DNA of 64,000 bases from an uncultured Collinsella sp. GTDB lineage: Bacteria > Actinomycetota > Coriobacteriia > Coriobacteriales > Coriobacteriaceae. The notes below the pieces were generated by a model, which had not been told where the DNA came from, did not search any database, and saw nothing but the letters and a program-made list of their open reading frames with translations. Shown piece by piece: positions 37,481 to 45,218 of this stretch. The DNA lies in contig CAKULD010000003.1 in the NCBI GenBank assembly GCA_934667065.1, forward strand, positions 186,001 through 250,000. The letters are read 5' to 3'. Made by a program: the position numbers and the translations under genes. Position 1 is the stretch's first letter, and each line of letters starts with the position of its first letter.

Positions 37481-38299
37481 ATGTCTGCAATCACTATTCT
37501 GCTTGTTGCGATTGTCGCGTTGCTTGCCGGTATGGAAGGCATTCTGGATGAGTTCCAGTTCCATCAGCCGCTCGTGGCATGCACGCTTATCGGTCTCGTA
37601 ACCGGTCACCTTCAGGAGGGCATCCTCCTGGGCGGTTCGCTCCAGATGATGGCCCTTGGCTGGGCTAACGTCGGCGCCGCCGTCGCGCCTGACGCTGCTC
37701 TGGCATCGGTCGCTTCTTCGATCATCATGGTGCTCGCCCTCAACGGCGGCGCTACCGATCCGTCGAAGGCCGTTACCGCCGCCATCGCCGTCGCCGTCCC
37801 GCTGTCGGTCGCCGGCCTGTTCCTGACCATGATCTGCCGTACTCTGGCTACCGCTATTGCTCACGCCATGGACGGTTGCGCCGAGAAGGGCGATTTCGCC
37901 GGCATCGAGCGCTGGCAGTACGCTGCCATCCTCATGCAGGGCCTTCGTATCGCCATCCCGGCCGTCCTGCTGTGCATCATCCCGGCCGAGGCCGTTACCA
38001 ACGCGCTCAACGCTATGCCTGACTGGCTGTCCGGCGGCATGGCTGTCGGCGGCGGCATGGTCGCTTCCGTCGGTTACGCCATGGTCATCAACATGATGGC
38101 CACCAAGGAGACCTGGCCGTTCTTCATCCTCGGCTTTGTCCTTGCTGCCATCCCTCAGCTCACGCTGATTGCCCTGGGCCTCATCGGCATCTCCCTTGCC
38201 CTCATCTACCTTGGCCTTAAGGATCTGGCCAAGCAGGGTGGCGGCATGGGCGGTGGCTCCGGCGACCCGCTCGGCGACATTCTGAACGATTACGAGTAG
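37481..38299 (+). CDS. manY: Mannose-family PTS, IIC membrane subunit
   Basis: 272-aa membrane subunit that together with IID forms the sugar channel. It has about seven hydrophobic segments and the family signature GLVTGHLQEGILLGGSLQMM near residues 38-57. The C-terminal end is Gly-rich and polar. Ribosome binding site AAAGGAGGG; 18 nt after the IIAB gene. Confidence 0.96.
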   Translation: MSAITILLVAIVALLAGMEGILDEFQFHQPLVACTLIGLVTGHLQEGILLGGSLQMMALGWANVGAAVAPDAALASVASSIIMVLALNGGATDPSKAVTAAIAVAVPLSVAGLFLTMICRTLATAIAHAMDGCAEKGDFAGIERWQYAAILMQGLRIAIPAVLLCIIPAEAVTNALNAMPDWLSGGMAVGGGMVASVGYAMVINMMATKETWPFFILGFVLAAIPQLTLIALGLIGISLALIYLGLKDLAKQGGGMGGGSGDPLGDILNDYE

Positions 38300-38315
38300 G
38301 AGGGGAGTGATACAT

Positions 38316-39236
38316 ATGGCAGAGAACAAGATTCAGCTTACCAAGGCTGACCGCAAGAAGGTTTGCTTCCGTCATCAGTTCCTTCAGGGCTCGTGGAACT
38401 ACGAGCGTATGCAGAATGGCGGCTGGTGCTTCGCAATGATCCCTGCGATCAAGAAGCTCTACACCAGCAAGGATGACCAGATTGCCGCTCTTAAGCGCCA
38501 CCTGGAGTTCTATAACACCCACCCCTATGTTTCCGCTCCCGTCATTGGCGTTACCCTCGCTCTCGAGGAGGAGCGCGCCAACGGTGCTCCGATTGACGAC
38601 GTCGCCATCCAGGGCGTCAAGGTCGGTATGATGGGCCCGCTCGCCGGCGTCGGCGACCCCGCCTTCTGGTTCACCCTTCGCCCGATCCTGGGCGCTCTGG
38701 GTGCTTCCATGGCCCTGTCCGGCAGCATTGCCGGCCCGCTGCTGTTCTTCTTCGCGTGGAACATCATCCGTTACGCTTTCCTGTGGTACACGCAGGAGTT
38801 TGGCTACAAGGTCGGCTCCTCCATCGCCAAGGACCTCTCCGGCGGTCTGATGGGCAAGGTCACCGAGGGCGCTTCCATCCTGGGTATGTTCATCATCGGT
38901 GCCCTGGTCGAGCGCTGGGTGTCCATCTCCTTCACCCCGGTCGTCTCCAAGGTCACGCAGTCCGCTGGTGCCTTCATCGACTGGGCCAACCTGCCTTCCG
39001 GTTCCGAGGGCGTCAAGGAAGCGCTGACGATGTACAACTCCGTCGGTGCCACCGCCCTTGATCAGGTGAAGGTCACCACGCTTCAGGCCAACCTCGATCA
39101 GCTCATTCCCGGCCTTGCCGCCGTGTGCCTGACCCTGCTGGTCTGCAAGCTCCTCAAGAAGAAGGTCAGCCCGATCGTCATCATCCTGGCTCTCTTCGCC
39201 GTGGGCATCATCGGTCGCGTTTGCGGCTTCATGTAA
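38316..39236 (+). CDS. manZ: Mannose-family PTS, IID membrane subunit
   Basis: 306-aa IID subunit. It begins with a cytoplasmic part (LTKADRKKVCFRHQFLQGSWNYERMQNGG) and has the family motif GPLAGVGDPAFWFTLRPI before several membrane helices. I start it at the ATG at 38316, behind AGGAGGGGA (38298-38306); a GTG at 38307 lies inside the binding site. In some bacteria man-type IIC/IID pairs are receptors for class IIa bacteriocins and phages. Confidence 0.96.
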   Translation: MAENKIQLTKADRKKVCFRHQFLQGSWNYERMQNGGWCFAMIPAIKKLYTSKDDQIAALKRHLEFYNTHPYVSAPVIGVTLALEEERANGAPIDDVAIQGVKVGMMGPLAGVGDPAFWFTLRPILGALGASMALSGSIAGPLLFFFAWNIIRYAFLWYTQEFGYKVGSSIAKDLSGGLMGKVTEGASILGMFIIGALVERWVSISFTPVVSKVTQSAGAFIDWANLPSGSEGVKEALTMYNSVGATALDQVKVTTLQANLDQLIPGLAAVCLTLLVCKLLKKKVSPIVIILALFAVGIIGRVCGFM

Positions 39237-39292
39237 GCACGCTTCGGCTTAAGACCGAGGTTTGCTAAGCAAGGGCTTTTAAGCCATTGAAA

Positions 39293-39340
39293 CGGACCGC
39301 ACCCGGTGGGTACACTGGATGCGGTCCGATTGTTTTATTT
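39293..39340 (+). terminator. Terminator-like hairpin between manZ and the DUF956 gene
   Basis: CGGACCGCA and its complement (39293-39301, 39320-39328) enclose a second 6-bp stem. ATTGTTTTATTT follows, and directly after it the ribosome binding site of the next gene. It probably lowers expression of the last gene relative to manXYZ. Confidence 0.65.
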
Positions 39341-39356
39341 GGAGGGCGAGGCGCGC

Positions 39357-39755
39357 ATGGCGCAATCTCAGAACAGCACGGTCGATCTGGCAACGCCGGC
39401 AACCTGCCTGATGGGACTTACCAGCCACGGCAACGTGATGGTGGGCAACAAGGCATTTGAGTACTACAACGAGCGCAATCCCGAGGACTTTATTCAGATC
39501 CCGTGGGATGAGGTCGACTATATCGCCGCCGAGGTTTTGCGCGGCACCAAGAAGATTACGCGCTTTGCCATCTTTACCAAGGATAACGGCCACTTTACAT
39601 TTTCGACGCGCGACGACAAAGAGACGCTTCGCGCGGTGCGCAAGTACGTGGACGAGGACAAGCTCGTGCGCTCGCCCGACTTTATCGACGTGACCGCCAA
39701 GGGTGCCAAGAGCATCCCCGGCGCCATCAAGAGCCTCTTCCAGAAGGGCAACTAG
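39357..39755 (+). CDS. manO: DUF956 family protein (ManO-like)
   Basis: 132-aa soluble protein of the DUF956 family, commonly the last gene of mannose PTS operons and sometimes called ManO. Recognisable parts are LMGLTSHGNVMVGNKAFEYYN, IPWDEVDYIAAEV and FTFSTRDDKETLRAVRKYV. It may tune PTS activity or expression, but its role is not established. The start at 39357 has GGAGGGCGAGG just upstream; a frame to 39306 lies in the hairpin. Confidence 0.88.
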   Translation: MAQSQNSTVDLATPATCLMGLTSHGNVMVGNKAFEYYNERNPEDFIQIPWDEVDYIAAEVLRGTKKITRFAIFTKDNGHFTFSTRDDKETLRAVRKYVDEDKLVRSPDFIDVTAKGAKSIPGAIKSLFQKGN

Positions 39756-39764
39756 CCCTTCATC

Positions 39765-39831
39765 AGTTGCGGTGAAATAGTTCCTAAATTTGGCCTCCTA
39801 GGCTTCAAGCAGGAACTATTCCACCGCAACT
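39765..39831. repeat. AGTTGCGGTGAAATA hairpin repeat, copy 2
   Basis: 21-nt arms at 39765-39785 and 39811-39831, the same arms as copy 1 apart from one base. The loop is different. It starts 9 nt after the manO stop, and the tagccc-tcatc context matches copy 1. No T-run follows. Confidence 0.8.
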
Positions 39832-39890
39832 TCGAAGAGTGGCTATGCGCTGCATTGCAGCGGCGCAAATCTGCTACACTAGTACAACAT

Positions 39891-39966
39891 GCCTCCGTAG
39901 CTCAGGGGATAGAGCACCGCTCTCCTAAAGCGGGTGTCGACGGTTCGAATCCGCCCGGGGGCACCA
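39891..39966 (+). tRNA. tRNA-Arg (anticodon CCT)
   Basis: 76 nt including the encoded CCA. The acceptor stem GCCTCCG/CGGGGGC (one G-U) and D-arm GCTC/GAGC are clear. The anticodon stem CCGCT/AGCGG has loop CTCCTAA, so the anticodon is CCT. The T-loop is TTCGAAT, and one A-C mismatch is in the T stem. It reads AGG codons. Confidence 0.95.
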
Positions 39967-39976
39967 GGGATTTGTC

Positions 39977-40005
39977 GAGCCCGGTACCGCCACGGTGCCG
40001 GGCTC
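39977..40005 (+). terminator. Hairpin after tRNA-Arg, first copy
   Basis: GAGCCCGGTACCG and CGGTGCCGGGCTC form a 13-bp stem with a 3-nt loop, followed by TTCTGGT. A nearly identical copy is at 40104-40132. Confidence 0.7.
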
Positions 40006-40021
40006 TTCTGGTCTAAGGGCC

Positions 40022-40132
40022 GGATTCGGACCGTCGACACCCGCGTCACCAATTTCCCGCGGGGGGAGTTTTCGAATCCGCCCGGGGGCACCAGAGAATT
40101 ATCGAGCCCGGTACCGCCACGGTGCCGGGCTC
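40022..40132. repeat. Scar of duplicated tRNA-Arg pieces
   Basis: 40022-40044 is an inverted copy of tRNA bases 39930-39952 (22 of 23 match). 40071-40094 is an exact direct copy of the 24-nt tRNA 3' end (39944-39967), including CCA. 40104-40132 repeats the downstream terminator hairpin. The segment cannot form a full tRNA. It may be a remnant of duplication or of integration and excision at the tRNA 3' end. Confidence 0.8.
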
Positions 40133-40151
40133 TTCTGGTTTAATGCCTCGC

Positions 40152-40193
40152 CAAAAACGAAGCGCCCGCTTGCTGGGGGAGCAAGCGGGCGCT
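40152..40193 (-). terminator. Terminator of the envelope signalling operon
   Basis: A perfect 14-bp stem (AGCGCCCGCTTGCT, 40161-40174, with 40180-40193), a 5-nt loop, and on the minus strand TTCGTTTTT. Confidence 0.9.
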
Positions 40194-40244
40194 GTTGAGC
40201 GAATGTGTTTGCGGTGCGAGCCGCGATGACCAATGAGGTGGCGA

Positions 40245-42200
40245 TTAGTTGGTCGTACCGGAATCGTCGCCCGTGCTCGTGCCCGATCCCGAGCCAGAAA
40301 GTGCGACCGTCAGCGTGATCGTATTGTCGGTCGACTGCTTGCCGGTGGGGGAGACGCCCGTAACGGTGGCGTTCTCGTTGCCGCTCACGGGGTTGCCGTT
40401 CTGATCGCAGAAGGCGATGTTGTAGAACCCGGCGTTGTTGAGCGCGGTGACAGCGGCGGAGATGCTCTTGCCATACAGGTTGCCCGGAACGCTGGCCTTA
40501 CCGGACTTCTTGGCGATGACGACGGTGATCGTGGCGCCGGGCTTTTGCTTGCCGCTGGGGTTCCAGCTGATCACGGTGCCCTCGGTAACCGAGTCGTTCT
40601 CCTGATAGCTCACATCGACGCCAAAGCCCGCCATGTCGAGGGCGTTGCGCGCCTGGGCTTCGGTCATGTCGGTCAGGTCGGGGACGGACGTGGTGTCCGG
40701 GCCGCTCGAGACCTTGTACGAGATGGTCGTTCCCTTCTCGACTTCCTTGCCGGCTCCGGTGCCCTGCTCAAAGACCTGGCCCTCATCAGCCTCGTTGGCC
40801 TCCTCGGAAGCGTTGCCCTTCAGGCCAACGCTCGCCAGCGCCGCCTCTGCCTGGTCCTTGGTCAGACCGACGAGCTGCGGAACCTCAACCTTCTCGGAAG
40901 GCTTGGGGCCCTTGGAAATCACCAGGTTCACCTTGGTGCCCTTGGCCTTCTTGGTGTTGCCGTTGGGCGTCTGCTCGGCGACCTTGCCCTCGTCGACGTC
41001 GTCGTTGTAGCTCTGATCGACGGTGCCAACCTCGAGGCCAGCCTCCTTGATCAGCTCCACGGCAGTCTGCTGGTCCTTGCCCAGTACGTCGGGCACCGTG
41101 ACCTGCTCGCCGCCAAAGAGTCCCGTGGCAAAGGCCACCACAATGCCGATGACGGCAACGGCGGCAACCACGGCGGCGATGACCTTGCTCTTGTTGGACT
41201 TGGGCTTCTCGACCTCGTAGGAACCCGTGGAGCCCGAAACGGCGCTACGGGCGTTGTTCTGGCCGCTCACGCCCGAGACGGGACGAACCATGGCGCGCGT
41301 CTGGTCGGAAAGCTCGCGGGTCTTGGTGGCGCCGAGCTCGACGGGGGCACCAATGATGCGCGTGGGCTCGGAAATGTTGACGGCGCGCCCGGACAGGTAG
41401 CTGTTGAGCACCTGACGCAGCTCGTCGGCCGTCTGGAAGCGATTCGCCGGGTCCTTTTCCATGCACTTGAGGATGATGCGCTCAAGATCGGCGTCGACGC
41501 CGGAGTTAATCTGGCTTGGCGGGATGGGCAGTTCGTTGACCTGCTTGAGTGCGACCGAGATGGCGTCGTCGCCGTCAAAGGGCACGCGACCGGTGGCGCA
41601 CTCGTACATGACGACACCCAGCGAGTAGATATCCGAGGTGGGGCCGAGGTCCTGACCGCGGGTCTGCTCGGGGCTTACATAATGGGCGGTGCCCAGCACG
41701 TTGTTGTCCTGCGTGAGGTGGCTATTCTTGGCGCGCGCGATACCAAAATCCATCACCTTGATGTTGCCGTCGGGCAGCACCATGATGTTCTGCGGCTTGA
41801 TGTCGCGGTGGATGATCTCGTGCTTGTGCGCGACCGAAAGCGCGGAGCTGATCTGTGAGCCGATCTGCGCGACCTTTTTGGGGTCGAGGGCGCCATGGCT
41901 CTTGATGCCGCTCTTGAGGTCGGTACCGCGCAGGTACTCCATGACGATGTAATAGGTGTCGCCGTCCTTGCCCCAATCGTAGACACCTACGATATAGGGG
42001 GAGGAGAGGCCGGCTGCTGCCTGGGCCTCCTGCTTAAAGCGCGCGGCGAAGGTGGCGTCGCCAGCGTACTGCGGCAGCATGATCTTGACGGCTACCGTGC
42101 GGTCGAGGACCTGATCCTGCGCACGGAAGACGGTCGCCATGCCGCCTGTCCCCACCTTATCCTTGAGGAGGTATCTTCCCCCGAGGACCCTCTGTTCCAT
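40245..42200 (-). CDS. pknB: Ser/Thr protein kinase with PASTA repeats (PknB type)
   Basis: Membrane kinase thought to sense muropeptides or lipid II. 651 aa. Kinase domain about 8-270: glycine loop GTGGMA (17-22), Lys39, HRD Asp133, DFG Asp151 and the APE-like SPEQ. A juxtamembrane Thr/Ser-rich region precedes one membrane helix (about 340-360). Four outside PASTA repeats follow, then a Gly/Ser tail. The start ATG at 42200 sits behind AGGAGCAGGA; a frame five codons longer is less likely. Last gene of the six-gene minus-strand operon; its substrates probably include the FHA proteins and the RodA-PBP fusion. Confidence 0.97.
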   Translation of the reverse strand: MEQRVLGGRYLLKDKVGTGGMATVFRAQDQVLDRTVAVKIMLPQYAGDATFAARFKQEAQAAAGLSSPYIVGVYDWGKDGDTYYIVMEYLRGTDLKSGIKSHGALDPKKVAQIGSQISSALSVAHKHEIIHRDIKPQNIMVLPDGNIKVMDFGIARAKNSHLTQDNNVLGTAHYVSPEQTRGQDLGPTSDIYSLGVVMYECATGRVPFDGDDAISVALKQVNELPIPPSQINSGVDADLERIILKCMEKDPANRFQTADELRQVLNSYLSGRAVNISEPTRIIGAPVELGATKTRELSDQTRAMVRPVSGVSGQNNARSAVSGSTGSYEVEKPKSNKSKVIAAVVAAVAVIGIVVAFATGLFGGEQVTVPDVLGKDQQTAVELIKEAGLEVGTVDQSYNDDVDEGKVAEQTPNGNTKKAKGTKVNLVISKGPKPSEKVEVPQLVGLTKDQAEAALASVGLKGNASEEANEADEGQVFEQGTGAGKEVEKGTTISYKVSSGPDTTSVPDLTDMTEAQARNALDMAGFGVDVSYQENDSVTEGTVISWNPSGKQKPGATITVVIAKKSGKASVPGNLYGKSISAAVTALNNAGFYNIAFCDQNGNPVSGNENATVTGVSPTGKQSTDNTITLTVALSGSGSGTSTGDDSGTTN

Positions 42201-42331
42201 TCCTGCTCCTAACATAACTATTCGCTCAACGATGCGTGTAGTACCTACTGTGTGGCCGCTGGGCCATGTGGCGCATTGCCGCTAGCCCTTAGGCCGCGGT
42301 GCGCCCCGGGTGTCCGATTCGATCACGGGCA

Positions 42332-45202
42332 TCACGCTCCCTGGGCGGCGAGTGCCGCGGTCAGGACGATGCTGGCGATCTTGGCCGCCTTGACGTCGTG
42401 TTTGTCGTAATCCTCCAAGGCCACCGAGATGGCGACCGTGGGTGAATCGTAAGGTGCAAAGCCGATAAACATCGAGTTGACGTTGGTGCCCCCGGTCTCG
42501 GCCGAGCCGGTCTTGCCGGCAACCTTGACGCCCGGAATCTGGGCATCGGTGCCGGTGCCGGACTGGACGACGGCGAGCATGGCCTGCTTGACCTGGTCGG
42601 CCGTGGCGGAGCTGACGGCCTGGCCTAGCGAGCGGGACTGCGTGGTCTTGACCACGGTTCCGTCCGGTGCGAGCACCTGGGAAACAAAGAACGGGTCCAT
42701 GACCACGCCGCTGTTGGCGATGGCTGCGGCGATCACGGCATTTTGCATGACCGTGGTCTGCGGGCCGGGCGTGTGGTCCATGCCGACAGGCTGGCCGGCG
42801 CCTGCCCAAGCGGTCTCCCACTCGGTCATGAGCGATGGGTCGGCCATGATGGAGGCCGTGGAGGTCAGGTCCTGGCCGAGCTTCTGGCCGTAGCCAAAGG
42901 CGTTGGCAAACTGAACGAGCGTGTTTGCGCCGACCTCGTTTGCCACCTGGCCAAAGACGACGTTGGAGGACACGGCAAAGGCCTGTTGCAAGCTGATAGT
43001 GCCGTAGCTCTCGTTGGCGTAGTTGGTGACCGGGGCGTTGCCGATGTCCATGGAGCCGGGAGCCTGGTAAGTGCTGGTAAGGCTGGCGGTACCGGTCTCG
43101 AGTGCCGCGGAAAGCGTGACGACCTTAAAGGTGGAGCCCGGGGTGTACAGCGCGTCCATGGAGCGGTCGTACATGGAGCCGTCCTCGCCGCCGCCCGTCT
43201 GCAGCAGCGCGTCGATGTTGGTGTTGTCGTAGGTGGGCGAGCTGGCGCATGCGAGGACCGCGCCGGTGCGCGGATCCAAGACCACCACGGCACCCTTAAA
43301 GCCCTTGAGCGCCTGCTCGGCAGCCGTCTGGATGCGCGAGTCGATGGTGAGCTTGGCGGTGTTGCCCGGCTGGGTCTGACCCGCGAGCGACGCGATGGCG
43401 TTGTTCCAGCTGGAGTAATCCTTGGAGCCGGTGAGCGTGTCGTTCATGACGGCCTCGATGCCGGCGGTGCCGTACTGCTGGCTTACGTAGCCCACCACGT
43501 GCGCTGCCATGTTACCGTTGGGGTAGGAGCGGGCGTAGGTGCCGTCTTCCTGCTGCAGCGACTCGGCCAGCGTCACGCCGTCGGACGTGATGATGGAGCC
43601 GCGCTGGATGTACTTGGAGCGGGCGATGGTGTGGTTGTTGGTCGGCATGTCCTGGTAGTCCTTGGCCTTGATGACCTGGACATAGGTGAGGTTGCCGATA
43701 AGGATGGCGAACAGCGCCGTAAAGGCGAGCACTGCGCGGGTCAGGCGGTTGGCGAGCGCCACGCGGCCGAGCACGCCGGATTCGGGCGTGTCGAGCAGGC
43801 GACGGCGCATGCGCGAGCCGGCGGAGTGGCTGCCGCGACCATACGAGGACGAGGCGGCAAAGCGCGTGCCGGTCGGGGCCGCGGCGGATGCGACCTGGTC
43901 GTCGGTGATGGCTGCCATGGTGCCGGTGCCGGTGAGTTCGGCCTCGCGTCCGGTCGCCTCGTCACCGGCGCGCAGCAGCAGCGCGACGATGATAAAGCTC
44001 GCCAGCAGCGAGGAGCCACCCTGGCTCATAAAGGGCAGGGTAACGCCGGTCAGCGGGATCAGGCGGGTAACGCCGCCAACGATCAAGAAAGCCTGGAAGC
44101 TGATGGCGGCCGTAAGGCCGGTCGCGCTGAAGGCGGCAAGGTCGGACTTGGCGCGGGCGGCTGTGGTCAGGCCACGAACGGCAAAGAGCATAAACAGGAT
44201 GAGTACGGCGCCGCCGCCCAAAAGGCCCATTTCCTCGCCGATGGCCGAGAAGATAAAGTCGGACTCGACGACGGGGATGTTGTTGGCCATGCCGTTGCCG
44301 ATGCCAACGCCGACTAGGCCGCCGTCGGCGAGCGAGAAGAGCGACTGGACGATCTGGTAGCCCTGTCCCTGGGCGTCCTTAAACGGATCGACCCAAACCT
44401 GGAAACGCACCTGAACGTGCGACAGGAACTTGTAAGCGCCTACGGCTCCCACGGCCAAAAGTGCGAGGCCGATGATGACGTACGAGAAGCGTCCCGTGGC
44501 AACGTAGAGCATCAGCAAGAAGATGGTATAGAACAGCACGGCCGAGCCCAGATCGCGTTCGAAGACGACGACGAGCAGGCATACGCCCCATACCGCAAAG
44601 AGCGGAAGCAGCAGGCGCAGGCGCGGAACTTTAAAACCCAGGATCTTTCGGTTGGAAATAGAGAGCAGCTCGCGGTTCTCGGCCAGGTAGCCGGCCAGGA
44701 ACAGCACGATAAAGACCTTGGCGAACTCGCCGGGCTGGATGGTAAAGCCGGCGATGCGAATCCACAGCTTAGAGCCCGAGATCGTGGTGCCGATAAAGAT
44801 CGGCAGCATCAGCAAGATGATGCCGATGATGCCAAAGGTGTACTTGTAGCGCATGACCACGTCGAGGTTTTTGACCAACGCGAGCGTTCCCACCATCAAC
44901 GCCACCGAGATAAACAGGATGACGAGCTGTGAGATGGCGAGGTCGGGCGCCAGGCGCGTCACAAACGTGATGCCAATGCCCGACAGAACAAAGACGATGG
45001 GCAGAATTGCCGGGTCGGCACCGGGCGCCAAGATGCGCACGGCGATGTGCGCCGCGGCGAAGGCGGCAAAGAGTCCGATCGGCACGGCGAGCGTCTCAAA
45101 TGAGATAGCGGCGCCCGCGGTGAGCACGTACATCGCATACAGCAGGATGACGGGGAACGCCGAGGCGATGAGTAAGAGCATTTCGGTGTTGCGGCGACTC
45201 AT
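42332..45202 (-). CDS. Fused SEDS glycosyltransferase and class B penicillin-binding protein
   Basis: 956 aa combining two enzymes that are normally separate. Residues about 1-430 are a RodA/FtsW-type SEDS polymerase with about ten membrane helices, the catalytic-type Asp in VFERDLGSAV and the typical QPGEFAK and FSAIGEEMGLLGG segments. A roughly 70-residue polar linker leads to a further membrane helix and a PbpA-type transpeptidase with PGSTFK (active Ser), SSN and KTGSAE motifs in order. It would polymerise and cross-link peptidoglycan in one chain. In other actinobacteria rodA and pbpA are adjacent genes in this same position. The start ATG at 45202 has GAAAGGGA; 16 nt after the phosphatase gene. 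Confidence 0.94.
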   Translation of the reverse strand: MSRRNTEMLLLIASAFPVILLYAMYVLTAGAAISFETLAVPIGLFAAFAAAHIAVRILAPGADPAILPIVFVLSGIGITFVTRLAPDLAISQLVILFISVALMVGTLALVKNLDVVMRYKYTFGIIGIILLMLPIFIGTTISGSKLWIRIAGFTIQPGEFAKVFIVLFLAGYLAENRELLSISNRKILGFKVPRLRLLLPLFAVWGVCLLVVVFERDLGSAVLFYTIFLLMLYVATGRFSYVIIGLALLAVGAVGAYKFLSHVQVRFQVWVDPFKDAQGQGYQIVQSLFSLADGGLVGVGIGNGMANNIPVVESDFIFSAIGEEMGLLGGGAVLILFMLFAVRGLTTAARAKSDLAAFSATGLTAAISFQAFLIVGGVTRLIPLTGVTLPFMSQGGSSLLASFIIVALLLRAGDEATGREAELTGTGTMAAITDDQVASAAAPTGTRFAASSSYGRGSHSAGSRMRRRLLDTPESGVLGRVALANRLTRAVLAFTALFAILIGNLTYVQVIKAKDYQDMPTNNHTIARSKYIQRGSIITSDGVTLAESLQQEDGTYARSYPNGNMAAHVVGYVSQQYGTAGIEAVMNDTLTGSKDYSSWNNAIASLAGQTQPGNTAKLTIDSRIQTAAEQALKGFKGAVVVLDPRTGAVLACASSPTYDNTNIDALLQTGGGEDGSMYDRSMDALYTPGSTFKVVTLSAALETGTASLTSTYQAPGSMDIGNAPVTNYANESYGTISLQQAFAVSSNVVFGQVANEVGANTLVQFANAFGYGQKLGQDLTSTASIMADPSLMTEWETAWAGAGQPVGMDHTPGPQTTVMQNAVIAAAIANSGVVMDPFFVSQVLAPDGTVVKTTQSRSLGQAVSSATADQVKQAMLAVVQSGTGTDAQIPGVKVAGKTGSAETGGTNVNSMFIGFAPYDSPTVAISVALEDYDKHDVKAAKIASIVLTAALAAQGA

Positions 45203-45218
45203 AAGCGGCACTCCCTTT

